Below the pieces are notes generated by a model, which was given only the letters and a program-made list of their open reading frames with translations, searched no databases and was not told the DNA's origin. Shown in pieces: positions 55,310 through 64,000 of a stretch of 64,000 nt of DNA. A program made the position numbers and the translations under genes. How positions within the stretch are numbered: position 1 is the stretch's first letter; each line of letters opens with the position of its first letter. The stretch comes from Pseudomonas sp. Irchel s3h14. Its GTDB lineage: Bacteria > Pseudomonadota > Gammaproteobacteria > Pseudomonadales > Pseudomonadaceae. The DNA lies in the NCBI RefSeq assembly GCF_900187425.1, contig NZ_FYDJ01000001.1, forward strand, positions 434,001 to 498,000, written 5' to 3'.

Positions 55310-56681
55310 GGCCGCTCTCCAGCCAGTTCAATGGCGCGCAATCGGCGAACGGCAGCTCCAGCTGTTGCAGCGCCACGTGCCAGTCACCCAGCCTTTCGGC
55401 GTCCAGCGCTTCGCCCGGCGGAGCTTGCAGCAGCCAGATGCGGGTGGCGCTGGCGTTGCGCGCCAGTTCGGCGATCAGTGCCAGACTGCCGCGGTCCGGC
55501 GAACGCCGCGGATCGCAAGCGATGGCCAATCGGGCCGGGGGGAAACGGCTCAGCTGTTCGAGGAGTTTGTGCCGCGATTCGCGACTGTCGAGAATCCCGG
55601 CGTTGCCCACGGTTTTCGGCAGTGGCGGCGGCCAGGGGCGTTGATCGTCCAGCTCGATGGCCACCAACAGCGCGCCATCGCTTGGCAGGTCGTTGACGCC
55701 GCTTTCAATACGATGCAATTGCTCTGGTGCAGCGTCGCTGATGCCCAGGCGTTCACTGGTCGGCATCAGCCGTTCGCGCAGTTGGGCATAATCGGGCAGG
55801 TTCAAATCCAGATGTAATGTCGCTTGGCCGGTTTTCCAGCGCCACAGGCAAAACAGCGCCAGCAACAGTCGCGGCAAAACACCGTAGACCACCAACACAC
55901 CGACCAGCCATGTAGCCCAGGCCTGACGGGCGCTTTCGATGTTCAGTGCGGCATCGCCACTGGCGCGGATCATCTCCACGGTCGGTACGTTGAAACCCAG
56001 CATGGCTGGCAGGGCGCCGAGGGCCTGGGTCATGGCGACGAAGGTGTCGCCGCCGAGGAGCGTGGTTTCCCAGACGAAGCCATAACGCCGGGTCGCCATC
56101 AGCATCAACAGCATCACCAGCGCGCTGAGCATCGCCAGCAACCACAAACCGTTGACCAGTACGCCGACCGCCCAGCGATTGAGTTTCTGTCGTTGCAGCA
56201 ATAGCAGCAGGGCCGGGGCCAGTTGCGCGGCTTTGGCATCGCGAGCGAGTTTTTCGCTGAGCCATAACCACAAGCGTCCGAGGGTGGTGCCGTGTTCGCC
56301 AGCGAAGGCCAGGCCCAATGCCCAGCTCAGCAATAGAATCAGGTTCAGCCCAAGCAAACTGCCCAAGGCCCAGAACACATTCACCGGAGTTTGTCCGTCG
56401 CCCAACGCGGCAAACGCCAGGCCGGCGCCGCTGGCGACGGCGAGAACAGCCAGCACCAACAGCGCCAGCCGCGCACCTTGCAGCCAATGTTTGAGGGCAC
56501 TGGTCAGTCCATCGCGCTCGGCCAGCCACAGGGCGCGGCGTTGAATACGCGTCGGCAGATCACCGCCCGCGCTGCGGGCCAGTCGGTTGGCTTCCAGATC
56601 ATCCAGGGGGCCGGCGTGTTCTTCACGCAGGCGCACCGTCTCGGTCAGCCAGAGGTTTTGCAGTGGAGTCAGTTCAGTCAC
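55302..56681 (-). CDS. DUF2868-type membrane protein, partner of the GTPase
   Basis: A 459-residue inner-membrane protein with four clear helices (about 70-92, 100-125, 170-195 and 255-285). A C-terminal cytoplasmic domain ends SRESRHKLLEQLSRFPPARLAI... and on to ALIAELARNASATRIWLLQ, with a Rossmann-like look. It is translationally coupled to the GTPase gene by an eight-base overlap. The DUF2868/DUF3482 pair is conserved in many proteobacteria but I know no function. Confidence 0.85.
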   Translation of the reverse strand: MTELTPLQNLWLTETVRLREEHAGPLDDLEANRLARSAGGDLPTRIQRRALWLAERDGLTSALKHWLQGARLALLVLAVLAVASGAGLAFAALGDGQTPVNVFWALGSLLGLNLILLLSWALGLAFAGEHGTTLGRLWLWLSEKLARDAKAAQLAPALLLLLQRQKLNRWAVGVLVNGLWLLAMLSALVMLLMLMATRRYGFVWETTLLGGDTFVAMTQALGALPAMLGFNVPTVEMIRASGDAALNIESARQAWATWLVGVLVVYGVLPRLLLALFCLWRWKTGQATLHLDLNLPDYAQLRERLMPTSERLGISDAAPEQLHRIESGVNDLPSDGALLVAIELDDQRPWPPPLPKTVGNAGILDSRESRHKLLEQLSRFPPARLAIACDPRRSPDRGSLALIAELARNASATRIWLLQAPPGEALDAERLGDWHVALQQLELPFADCAPLNWLESGHD

Positions 56682-56750
56682 GCGGCATCCCGTCGCTCAA
56701 TTGAACGGTGAGCATAACCGCTGTGGCGCTTATCGGGGTACGGGAGGCTC

Positions 56751-56767
56751 TGGTATCCTCGCCGGCA
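56751..56767 (+). promoter_or_regulatory. Extended -10 promoter giving a probable leaderless folA transcript
   Basis: TGGTATCCT at 56751-56759 is an extended -10 (TGn then TATCCT). Transcription would begin seven to eight bases downstream, at or within a base of the folA ATG (56767). No ribosome site precedes the ATG. Confidence 0.5.
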
Positions 56768-57279
56768 TGACTAAATCTCTCTCCCTCAGCCTGATCGCAG
56801 CCCTCGGTGAAAACCGTGTGATCGGCGTCGACAACAGCATGCCCTGGCACTTGCCGGGGGACTTCAAATACTTCAAGGCCACCACCCTGGGCAAGCCGAT
56901 CATCATGGGTCGCAAGACCTGGGATTCCCTCGGTCGCCCGTTACCGGGCCGGTTGAACATCGTGGTCAGTCGTCAGGTGGATCTGCAGCTCGAAGGCGCG
57001 GAGGTTTATCCGTCGCTGGAGGCTGCAGTGGTTCGCGCTGAAGAGTGGGCTCGGGAACAGGGCGTCGATGAGTTGATGCTGATTGGTGGGGCGCAGTTGT
57101 ATGCGCAAGGGCTGGCTCAGGCTGATCGGTTGTATTTGACGCGCGTGGCGCTGAGCCCGGAAGGGGATGCGTGGTTTCCGGAGTTTGATTTGGGGCAGTG
57201 GAAACTGGTGTCGAATGTTCCGAATCCAGCGGAAGGCGATAAGCCGGCATACAACTTTGAGGTGTGGGAAAAGGCCTAA
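56767..57279 (+). CDS. folA: Dihydrofolate reductase FolA
   Basis: A 170-residue enzyme that reduces dihydrofolate with NADPH. LSLIAALGENRVIGVDNSMPWHLPGDFKYFK, here quoted only for its parts IAALGENRVIG and MPWHLPGDF, is the substrate site. IIMGRKTWDSLGRPLPGR and LMLIGGAQLYAQGL bind NADPH. The start ATG 56767 has no Shine-Dalgarno sequence. Divergent from the DUF2868 gene. Confidence 0.95.
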   Translation: MTKSLSLSLIAALGENRVIGVDNSMPWHLPGDFKYFKATTLGKPIIMGRKTWDSLGRPLPGRLNIVVSRQVDLQLEGAEVYPSLEAAVVRAEEWAREQGVDELMLIGGAQLYAQGLAQADRLYLTRVALSPEGDAWFPEFDLGQWKLVSNVPNPAEGDKPAYNFEVWEKA

Positions 57280-57283
57280 AAGC

Positions 57284-57374
57284 ATCGCGGGCAAGCCTTG
57301 CTCCTACAGGATTTGTGTCGTACGCAATTTTCGAGACTGACATAAATCCTGTAGGAGCAAGGCTTGCCCGCGAT
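57284..57374. repeat. REP doublet (family A, GCAAGGC subtype)
   Basis: Arms ATCGCGGGCAAGCCTTGCTC and complement, perfectly matched over more than 25 bases, between convergent folA and tcyP. Confidence 0.92.
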
Positions 57375-57394
57375 GGCGGTCTATCTAATGACGA

Positions 57395-58786
57395 TTAAGC
57401 GTGAGCCAACTCCGAATGCTCATCCGCATCCAGCAGTTCTTTATCGGTCTGCTGCATGATCTGGCTGGTGATCGCACCGGCCGTTATCGAACCGCTGACG
57501 TTCAACGCCGTACGGCCCATATCAATCAACGGTTCAACCGAAATCAGCAACGCCACCAGTGACACCGGCAAGCCCATCGCCGGCAACACGATCAACGCGG
57601 CAAACGTCGCGCCACCGCCCACGCCGGCCACACCGGCCGAACTCAGCGTCACAATCGCCACCAGCGTCGCGATCCACAGCGGGTCCAGCGGGTTGATGCC
57701 CACGGTTGGTGCAACCATCACCGCCAACATCGCCGGGTACAGACCGGCACACCCGTTCTGGCCAATGGTCGCGCCGAACGAGGCGGCGAAACTGGCGATG
57801 GACTGCGGAATACCCAAACGGCTGGTCTGGGCTTCGATGCTCAGCGGAATGGTCGCGGCGCTGGAGCGGCTGGTGAAAGCAAACGTCAGCACCGGCCAGA
57901 TCTTGCGGAAGAAACGCAGCGGATTGATCCCGGCCGCCGACACCAGCAGGCCATGGACCACAAACATCAGACCCAGCCCGATGTAGGAAACCACCACGAA
58001 ACTGCCGAGTTTGATGATGTCTTGCAGGTTGGAGCCGGCGACCACTTTGGTCATCAGCGCCAATACGCCGTACGGAGTCAGCTTCATCACCAGACGCACC
58101 AGACGCATCACCCAGGCTTGCAGGGTGTCGATGGCGTTGATCACTTTCTGACCTTTTTCGACGTCATCTTTCAGCAGTTGCAGCGCCGCGACGCCAAGGA
58201 ATGCAGCAAAAATCACCACGCTGATGATCGAGGTCGGCTTCGCGCGAGCGAGGTCGGCGAACGGGTTTTGCGGAAGGAACGACAGCAACAGCTGCGGCAC
58301 ATTCAGGTCGGCAACCTTGCCCGCGTAGTCGGTCTGGATGGTTTGCAGACGCGCCATTTCCTGAGTGCCAGCCACCAGGCCTTCGGCGGTCAGACCAAAC
58401 AGGTTGGTCAAACCGATACCGATCAGCGCCGCGATGGCGGTGGTGAACAACAGCGTGCCGACGGTCAGGAAGCTGATCTTGCCCAGCGACGAGGCGTTAT
58501 GCAGACGGGCCACGGCACTGAGGATCGAGGCGAACACCAGCGGGATCACGATCATTTGCAGCAACTGCACGTAACCGTTGCCTACCAGATCGAACCAGCC
58601 GATCGAGGCTTTCAGTACCGGGTTGCCGGCACCGTAAACGGTGTGCAGAGCCACACCGAAGACCACGCCCAGCACCAACGCGAGCAGGACTTTTTTCGCC
58701 AGGCTCCACGTGGTGTGACGGGTTTGCGCCAGGCCAAAGAGCAGGGCGAGGAACACCAGCAGATTGAGGATCAGCGGCAGATTCAT
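57395..58786 (-). CDS. tcyP: L-cystine symporter TcyP (YdjN)
   Basis: A 463-residue dicarboxylate/cation-symporter-family carrier with eight main helices and re-entrant loops. The N-terminus ([20 protein letters not shown]) and [18 protein letters not shown] closely match the E. coli cystine carrier Ydj[16 protein letters not shown] is the serine-rich re-entrant loop. It would import cystine as a sulfur source, fitting the sulfur theme of the ssu operon. A 25-base palindrome-like element lies about 70 bases upstream. Confidence 0.92.
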   Translation of the reverse strand: MNLPLILNLLVFLALLFGLAQTRHTTWSLAKKVLLALVLGVVFGVALHTVYGAGNPVLKASIGWFDLVGNGYVQLLQMIVIPLVFASILSAVARLHNASSLGKISFLTVGTLLFTTAIAALIGIGLTNLFGLTAEGLVAGTQEMARLQTIQTDYAGKVADLNVPQLLLSFLPQNPFADLARAKPTSIISVVIFAAFLGVAALQLLKDDVEKGQKVINAIDTLQAWVMRLVRLVMKLTPYGVLALMTKVVAGSNLQDIIKLGSFVVVSYIGLGLMFVVHGLLVSAAGINPLRFFRKIWPVLTFAFTSRSSAATIPLSIEAQTSRLGIPQSIASFAASFGATIGQNGCAGLYPAMLAVMVAPTVGINPLDPLWIATLVAIVTLSSAGVAGVGGGATFAALIVLPAMGLPVSLVALLISVEPLIDMGRTALNVSGSITAGAITSQIMQQTDKELLDADEHSELAHA

Positions 58787-58854
58787 TGGAACTCCGATAA
58801 AGACTTGTGCCGGCTACCTTCCGGGGCAGCCGCGAACCGGCAAGCCTAACAGCT

Positions 58855-58879
58855 TGATATTTAATGAATTAATATCAAA
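58855..58879. promoter_or_regulatory. AT-rich dyad between tcyP and pchP, candidate operator
   Basis: Exact arms TTGATATT / AATATCAA around a nine-base AT-rich centre. It is the most AT-rich patch in the 256-base divergent gap, so a regulator or promoter site for tcyP, pchP or both is likely. Confidence 0.5.
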
Positions 58880-59042
58880 AACGTCTGAGTACTGTCGTTT
58901 TTGGAATAAGCGAGTGTCGCTGACGGGGATGCAACTGGCGCAATAGGTACGGTAGCGGTCGCTGACAGACGAGGACCGTCACACTTATTTGTTAGCGTCG
59001 ATGTCTTTCACATTCAGGGTCTTTTAACAAGGAAGCATGCCG

Positions 59043-60098
59043 ATGAAGCTCGCACCGAAATTTCTGGTCGCTGCACTCTGCCTGGGCCTCGCCGGCCAGG
59101 TATTCGCTACGGATTTGAAGCATTGGCCAGCCGAACAGGCCAAGGCGCTGGACGCAATGATTGCCGCCAACGCCAACAAAGGTAACTACGCGGTGTTCGA
59201 CATGGACAACACCAGTTACCGCTACGATCTCGAAGAGTCGTTGCTGCCGTTCATGGAAAACAAGGGCCTGATCACCCGCGAGAAACTCGACCCCTCCCTG
59301 AAACTGATGCCGTTCAAAGACACCGCCGACCACAAGGAAAGCCTGTTCAGCTACTACTATCGCCTCTGCGAACTCGACGACATGGTCTGCTATCCATGGG
59401 TCGCGCAAGTGTTCTCCGGCTTCACCCTCCAGGAACTCAAAGGCTACGTCGATGAGCTGATGGCTTCCGGTAAACCGGTGCCGGCGACGTATTACGAAGG
59501 CGACGTGGTCAAGAAACTCGACGTCAACCCGCCGAAAATCTTCACCGGCCAGAAAGAGCTCTACAACAAGCTGATGGAGAACGGCATCGAGGTCTACGTG
59601 ATGACCGCCGCCTCCGAAGAACTGGTGCGGATGGTCGCTGCCGATCCGAAGTACGGCTACAACGTCAAACCGCAGAACGTGATCGGGGTGAGCTTGTTGC
59701 TCAAGGACCCGAAGACCGGCGAGCTGACCACGGCGCGCAAGCAGATCACTGCGGGCAAGTATGACGAGAAGGCTAACCTCGGCCTCGAACTGACCCCGTA
59801 CCTGTGGACTCCGGCGACCTGGATGGCCGGCAAGCACGCGGCGATCCTGACTTACATCGACGAGTGGAAAAAACCGGTATTGGTTGGCGGCGATACGCCG
59901 ACCAGCGACGGTTACATGCTGTTCCACGATGTCGACGTGGCCAAGGGCGGCATCCACTTGTGGGTCAACCGCAAAGACAAATACATGACCCAGATTAACG
60001 GGATGATGGCCAAGCACGCCGCAGCTCAGGCCAAGGAAGGGTTGCAGGTCACGGCGGACAAGAACTGGGTGATCGTGAAGCCAGAAGAAATCCAGTAA
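59043..60098 (+). CDS. pchP: Phosphorylcholine phosphatase PchP
   Basis: A 351-residue periplasmic HAD phosphatase that frees choline from phosphorylcholine made by phospholipase C. Signal peptide MKLAPKFLVAALCLGLAGQV-FA; motif I YAVFDMDNTSYRYDLEESL; motif II YVMTAASEE; later GGDTPTSDGYMLFHDV supplies the metal-binding acid residues. Of two nearby ATGs, 59043 is nine bases from AAGGA and preferred over 59037, which is too close. It is followed by a REP element and terminator. Confidence 0.93.
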   Translation: MKLAPKFLVAALCLGLAGQVFATDLKHWPAEQAKALDAMIAANANKGNYAVFDMDNTSYRYDLEESLLPFMENKGLITREKLDPSLKLMPFKDTADHKESLFSYYYRLCELDDMVCYPWVAQVFSGFTLQELKGYVDELMASGKPVPATYYEGDVVKKLDVNPPKIFTGQKELYNKLMENGIEVYVMTAASEELVRMVAADPKYGYNVKPQNVIGVSLLLKDPKTGELTTARKQITAGKYDEKANLGLELTPYLWTPATWMAGKHAAILTYIDEWKKPVLVGGDTPTSDGYMLFHDVDVAKGGIHLWVNRKDKYMTQINGMMAKHAAAQAKEGLQVTADKNWVIVKPEEIQ

Positions 60099-60133
60099 TA
60101 GATAGCCCGATCCTGCAGGCAACATAGATCCAA

Positions 60134-60238
60134 TGTGGGAGCGGGCTTGCTCGCGAAAGCGGTCTGTCAGGAAAAATTGGTGTCGACTGACACTCCCTCT
60201 TCGCGAGCAATTCGAATCGTCGCACCGCCGCTCCCACA
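60134..60238. repeat. REP doublet (family A) with a diverged 16-base insert in the right arm
   Basis: Left arm TGTGGGAGCGGGCTTGCTCG is normal; right arm TTCGCGAGCAA then TTCGAATCGTCGCACCG then CCGCTCCCACA. The insert differs by a few bases from those at 43067-43176 and 50998-51078. Confidence 0.88.
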
Positions 60239-60254
60239 CTTGACCGAGCTGGTC

Positions 60255-60290
60255 AAAAAAATGCCCCGCACTTGGCGGGGCATTTTTTTG
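60255..60290 (-). terminator. Bidirectional terminator between pchP and ilvD
   Basis: Stem ATGCCCCGC / GCGGGGCAT with loop ACTTG... shortened to a few bases, flanked by A-run 60255-60260 and T-run 60283-60289, so it can end both convergent transcripts. Confidence 0.93.
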
Positions 60291-60305
60291 TTCAACGGTT
60301 AAGCA

Positions 60306-62147
60306 TCACAGCCCGTCGAGCATTGCCTTGTTACGCACGGCACCCTTGTCGGCGCTGGTCGCCAACAGGGCGTAGGCCTTCAGTGCGGTGGTCACCTTGC
60401 GTGGACGTTTTTCCACAGGCTTCCAGCCTTTCTGATCCTGCTCGGCACGACGGCCGGCCATTTCTTCGTCGCTGATCAACAGGTTGATCGAGCGGTTCGG
60501 AATGTCGATCAGCACTTTGTCGCCATCCTGCACCAGACCAATCGCGCCACCCGCCGCCGCTTCCGGGGATGCGTGGCCGATGGACAGGCCCGAGGTGCCG
60601 CCGGAGAAGCGGCCATCGGTGAGCAGGGCGCAAGCTTTGCCCAGGCCTTTGGATTTCAGGTACGACGTCGGGTACAGCATTTCCTGCATGCCCGGGCCGC
60701 CTTTCGGGCCTTCGTAACGGATGATCACGATGTCGCCAGCCTTCACTTCATCCGCAAGGATGCCGCGTACGGCGCTGTCCTGGCTTTCGAAGATCTTCGC
60801 GTTGCCTTCGAAGACGTGGATCGACTCGTCGACGCCAGCGGTTTTCACTACGCAGCCATCCAGCGCGATGTTGCCGTAGAGAACGGCCAGGCCGCCTTCT
60901 TTCGAGTAAGCGTGTTCGACACTGCGGATGCAGCCGTTTTCACGGTCGTCGTCCAGGGTTTCCCAACGGGTCGACTGGCTGAACGCGGTTTGTGTCGGGA
61001 TGCCCGCCGGACCGGCCTTGAAGAAGTGATGCACCGCTTCGTCGTCAGTCTGGGTGATGTCCCACTTGGCGATGCCTTCAGCCAGGGTCTTGCTGTGCAC
61101 GGTCGGCAGGTCGGTGTGCAGCAGGCCGCCACGGGCCAGCGAGCCGAGGATGCTGAAGATCCCGCCAGCGCGGTGCACGTCTTCCATGTGGTACTTCTGG
61201 ATGTTCGGCGCAACTTTGCACAGTTGCGGCACGTGACGGGAGAGACGGTCGATGTCGCGCAGGTCGAAATCGATCTCGGCTTCCTGGGCCGCGGCCAGCA
61301 AGTGCAGGATGGTGTTGGTGGAACCGCCCATGGCGATGTCCAGCGTCATGGCGTTTTCGAACGCCTTGAAGTTGGCGATGTTGCGCGGCAATACCGACTC
61401 ATCGTTGTCGCCGTAGTAACGCTTGCACAGCTCGACGATGGTGCGGCCGGCCTGCAGGAACAGCTGTTCGCGGTCGCTGTGGGTGGCGAGGGTCGAACCG
61501 TTGCCCGGCAATGCCAGACCCAGGGCTTCAACCAGGCAGTTCATCGAGTTGGCGGTGAACATGCCGGAGCACGAACCGCACGTCGGGCAGGCGCTACGCT
61601 CGTACTCAGCGACTTTCTCGTCAGAAGCGCTGGAGTCGGCGGCGATCACCATGGCGTCGACGAGGTCGAGACCGTGGCTGGCCAGTTTGGTCTTGCCGGC
61701 TTCCATCGGGCCGCCGGAAACGAAGATCACCGGGATGTTCAGGCGCAGGGCAGCCATCAGCATGCCTGGGGTGATCTTGTCGCAGTTGGAGATGCAGACG
61801 ATGGCGTCGGCGCAGTGGGCGTTGACCATGTACTCGACGGAGTCGGCGATGATCTCGCGGCTCGGCAGCGAATACAGCATGCCGTCGTGGCCCATGGCGA
61901 TGCCGTCATCCACGGCGATGGTGTTGAATTCTTTGGCTACACCGCCGGCGCGTTCGATTTCGCGGGCGACCAGTTGGCCCAGGTCCTTGAGGTGGACGTG
62001 GCCTGGTACGAACTGGGTGAAGGAGTTGGAAATGGCGATGATCGGCTTTTTGAAGTCGTCATCTTTCATCCCCGTTGCGCGCCACAGTGCGCGGGCGCCG
62101 GCCATGTTGCGGCCATGGGTGGATGTTTTCGAGCGGTAATCAGGCAT
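60306..62147 (-). CDS. ilvD: Dihydroxy-acid dehydratase IlvD
   Basis: A 613-residue iron-sulfur enzyme of branched-chain amino acid synthesis. Cluster cysteines lie in [12 protein letters not shown] and [17 protein letters not shown]; the C-terminal [21 protein letters not shown] is the signature. The start is supported by GGAG seven bases upstream and the conserved [19 protein letters not shown]. Length is normal. Confidence 0.97.
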   Translation of the reverse strand: MPDYRSKTSTHGRNMAGARALWRATGMKDDDFKKPIIAISNSFTQFVPGHVHLKDLGQLVAREIERAGGVAKEFNTIAVDDGIAMGHDGMLYSLPSREIIADSVEYMVNAHCADAIVCISNCDKITPGMLMAALRLNIPVIFVSGGPMEAGKTKLASHGLDLVDAMVIAADSSASDEKVAEYERSACPTCGSCSGMFTANSMNCLVEALGLALPGNGSTLATHSDREQLFLQAGRTIVELCKRYYGDNDESVLPRNIANFKAFENAMTLDIAMGGSTNTILHLLAAAQEAEIDFDLRDIDRLSRHVPQLCKVAPNIQKYHMEDVHRAGGIFSILGSLARGGLLHTDLPTVHSKTLAEGIAKWDITQTDDEAVHHFFKAGPAGIPTQTAFSQSTRWETLDDDRENGCIRSVEHAYSKEGGLAVLYGNIALDGCVVKTAGVDESIHVFEGNAKIFESQDSAVRGILADEVKAGDIVIIRYEGPKGGPGMQEMLYPTSYLKSKGLGKACALLTDGRFSGGTSGLSIGHASPEAAAGGAIGLVQDGDKVLIDIPNRSINLLISDEEMAGRRAEQDQKGWKPVEKRPRKVTTALKAYALLATSADKGAVRNKAMLDGL

Positions 62148-62405
62148 GAAGCACTCCGGGCGGCTAATCAGGTATCAAAAGGGAAGTGAGCTTCTATTGA
62201 CGTCTGGAACACTCAGAAATGGCCGTGTGTCCGGAAGTTGCCGATAACTTTGCGGGATCGCCGCGCGCTTCAGCTTGAGCTCATAAACCCGCCGGGGGAT
62301 GACTGGCGATGAATGTCGCGATTCTACACGGCTGGCGTCAGGAGGGAATGCCGGAAAAGGGGGATCCAGCGCTGACGGAACGTGTGGGATGACGACCGGC
62401 AGGAA
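62148..62405. other. Gap between the MFS gene and ilvD
   Basis: This 258-base gap should hold the ilvD promoter on the minus strand. I see no strong hairpin, leader peptide or T-rich terminator in it. Confidence 0.4.
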
Positions 62406-63611
62406 TCACCCGCTATTCAGCGAGAGCTGCCGACGTGTGATCAGTGCATTGAAGGAAACGCCGACGGTGCTCAAGGCTAGGAAACTCAATGCGAGAGTCG
62501 TTTGCAGATGGGCTCCACTCAGATTGATCAGGGCGCTGATCAGGCCACCGAAGATAAATACCAGTGTGTTCCCGGCCGACGCCGAGGTACCGGCCATGTC
62601 CGGGAATACCTCCATCGCCTTCGAGGTGGCGACCGGCCGGGCGATGGTGGTGCCGGCGGTGCAGACAATCATCGGGATCAGCACCGTCAGGGTCGACAGC
62701 CCCATCACGTTTGAGAGCATGAGCATTACCAGCCCCGATAAGAAGATCAGGCTCAAACCAACAATGATCTGTGTATTGGGTGCGATCCGCCCGGCGAGGA
62801 CTCGAGCGACAATGCCGCCGATGATGTAGGCCACGCCATACAGCAGCAGTGTCAGGGAAAACTCGTAGGCCGAAAGCCGTAACTGCTCCATGAAGATCAG
62901 GGGCGACATGACAATGAAGGAAAAGTGGCAGGTGAAGGCGATTGCGGCGATCAGCCAATAGCCGAGGAAACCCGCATCGCGACAGACGCGCCGGTAGGAC
63001 TGAAGAATGCTTCGGCGCGGGGTTGTGGCGGTGTGCCGGTTTTCAAGAAAGAAGCAGGCCTTCAGGAACACGGCGGCGGCGAGGGCAATAAAGACAATGA
63101 AGCTTGCGGGCCAGTCCAGTGCCTGTTGCAACAGGGTGCCAGCCAGTGGCGAGACGGAAATGAAGATCCCGCTGACGGTGACCATCAGAATCCGTAGTTG
63201 ATCCCGCTCCTTGCCGTCGAACAGGTCCTGGACCAGCGCCTGCGAGAGTACGAAGCAACCGCAGCCGATGGCCTGCACCACCCGGAACATCAGGAACCAG
63301 GCGTAGTCGGTGGACAGCACGCAACCAGTCGCGCCGACAATCGAGACCGCCATTCCCGCCAGCAGCAAACTTTTGCGCCCGATGACATCCGAGAGCGGCC
63401 CGACCAGTAGTTGGGAAAGTGCGATCCCGATGGCAAACAGGCTGATGGAAAACGCGATGTCACCTGGCGTGGTCCGGAAGTGTTCGGCCAGCGCCGGGAA
63501 CGATGGCAGCAGAACATCCAGAGGGAAGACCCCGAGCATTACCATGGTCATTAACAGGGTGATTGCAGAGCGGCGGTGTTTGACACCGACCGCAGACTTT
63601 TCTTCATCCAT
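62406..63611 (-). CDS. MFS transporter of the Bcr/CflA drug-export type
   Basis: A 401-residue 12-helix transporter. The loop 2-3 motif is LLVGPLSDVIGRKSLLLAG and the helix 4-5 segment is VVQAIGCGCFVLSQALVQDLF; both fit the Bcr/CflA multidrug group. ATG 63611 (MDEEKSAVGV) overlaps the end of the upstream diiron-oxygenase gene by eight bases, so the two are one operon. It probably exports the product of that pathway or gives self-resistance. Confidence 0.88.
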   Translation of the reverse strand: MDEEKSAVGVKHRRSAITLLMTMVMLGVFPLDVLLPSFPALAEHFRTTPGDIAFSISLFAIGIALSQLLVGPLSDVIGRKSLLLAGMAVSIVGATGCVLSTDYAWFLMFRVVQAIGCGCFVLSQALVQDLFDGKERDQLRILMVTVSGIFISVSPLAGTLLQQALDWPASFIVFIALAAAVFLKACFFLENRHTATTPRRSILQSYRRVCRDAGFLGYWLIAAIAFTCHFSFIVMSPLIFMEQLRLSAYEFSLTLLLYGVAYIIGGIVARVLAGRIAPNTQIIVGLSLIFLSGLVMLMLSNVMGLSTLTVLIPMIVCTAGTTIARPVATSKAMEVFPDMAGTSASAGNTLVFIFGGLISALINLSGAHLQTTLALSFLALSTVGVSFNALITRRQLSLNSG

Positions 63612-64000
63612 CGACAAGGCCTGCCTGTGCGAAGAGCTGCTGGTTAAAAGGCAGTTCGAAAAAACCTGCCTTTTCCATTGCCTGTAGCGTCGCGCCTGCA
63701 CCTGATCGGGCGCGCTGAAGGCAGGCTTGCGGGCCGGTCAGGGCACTGAGGATTTCTGCGACGCAATTCTCCCCGAGGCCCACGCTGTTCAGGCTTTCCT
63801 TCAGCCATCGCTCATCGACCTCAAAGAAAATCAGGAGGATGTCCACCAGCAGCTTCGCGGCGAACGTGCGTTGGCTGCTGTTCAGGGTCAGCCACAGATA
63901 ATGGAACACTTCGCAAAAATAACGACTGTGTCGGGCCTCGTCGGTGAGGTGGTCCCTGAGCATTTCCTGGACGCTGGACACCAGTTCGTTGCGGCAAACC
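63604..64000 (-). CDS. C-terminal part of an AurF-like diiron N-oxygenase (cut by window edge)
   Basis: The last 132 codons of a gene whose start lies beyond the window; the frame is open to base 64000, so the in-frame GTG at 63981 is not its start. The segment HLTDEARHSRYFCEVFHYLW has the DExRH pattern of a helix that binds the diiron centre in p-aminobenzoate N-oxygenase AurF and relatives. Such enzymes act in secondary metabolism, for example in nitro-group or N-oxide formation. It overlaps the MFS gene. Family assignment from this fragment is good but not certain. Confidence 0.72.
   Translation of the reverse strand, partial: VCRNELVSSVQEMLRDHLTDEARHSRYFCEVFHYLWLTLNSSQRTFAAKLLVDILLIFFEVDERWLKESLNSVGLGENCVAEILSALTGPQACLQRARSGAGATLQAMEKAGFFELPFNQQLFAQAGLVDG

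Noticed and set aside
19331..60238. Regularly recurring GTAGGAGC/TGGGAGC sequences as a CRISPR array
   Set aside because: Copies are paired inverted arms scattered over tens of kilobases between genes, without spacers or cas genes; they are REP doublets.
60573..62189. Plus-strand frame of about 538 codons opposite ilvD
   Set aside because: Shadow of ilvD; no start signal, no domain.

Overview
The window is a GC-rich chromosomal segment of a fluorescent-group Pseudomonas, close to P. fluorescens. This follows from protein-level recognition of many Pseudomonas genes (ssuEADCBF, spuIABCDEFGH, ptsP, pchP), from gene order, and from many REP-type inverted repeats of the kind common in that group. 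From about 6.3 kb to the right end, the backbone follows the order I remember for P. aeruginosa PAO1: spuI to spuH, hacB, the EF-Tu-hydroxylase-like gene, serA, its FAD oxidase neighbour, rpiA, ilvA, rppH, ptsP, lgt, thyA, folA, ilvD. I made no database comparison.

Layout. 0-4.7 kb: sulfonate uptake and desulfonation operon ssuEADCBF, closed by a clear terminator. 4.75-6.2 kb: a TetR regulator with an unrecognised partner. 6.4-17.2 kb: the complete polyamine locus, with spuI divergent from spuABC-DEFGH (gamma-glutamylation enzymes, aminotransferase, and a PotFGHI-type ABC importer with two binding proteins). 17.3-19.3 kb: a divergent pair of a cyanamide-hydratase-like HD protein and a DJ-1/AraC regulator. 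19.4-26.9 kb: the HacB-type acylase, several envelope or unknown proteins, and a tightly coupled pair of a prolyl-hydroxylase-like oxygenase and a TudS/DUF523 protein. 27-35.7 kb: serine synthesis (serA with its divergent D-2-hydroxyglutarate dehydrogenase), an FAH-family enzyme, a tandem YjiK-like pair, rpiA and ilvA. 35.8-43 kb: housekeeping genes (HAD phosphatase, rppH-ptsP, NRDE protein, TauE/SafE permease, lgt-thyA).

43.2-53.9 kb is accessory in character. It holds a cadR/cadA heavy-metal efflux pair with a MerR-type operator and a phosphonate cluster. That cluster has a LysR regulator, an ABC importer, an HpnW-type FAD oxidoreductase and a PhnZ-like HD oxygenase. Two tandem calcium-loop proteins follow that I do not recognise. 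53.9-62.1 kb: a membrane/GTPase pair (DUF2868/DUF3482), folA, the cystine symporter tcyP, the choline-phosphate phosphatase pchP and ilvD. At the right edge a drug-exporter-type MFS gene overlaps the end of an AurF-like diiron oxygenase that runs out of the window. This may be the border of a secondary-metabolite cluster.

Thirteen REP doublets of one family, three elements of a second and two of a third lie between genes. Three doublets carry the same 16-base insert at the same point of one arm. I saw no rRNA, tRNA, CRISPR array, insertion sequence or prophage. Apart from the 374-base gap at 17961-18334, no non-coding stretch exceeds 300 bases.
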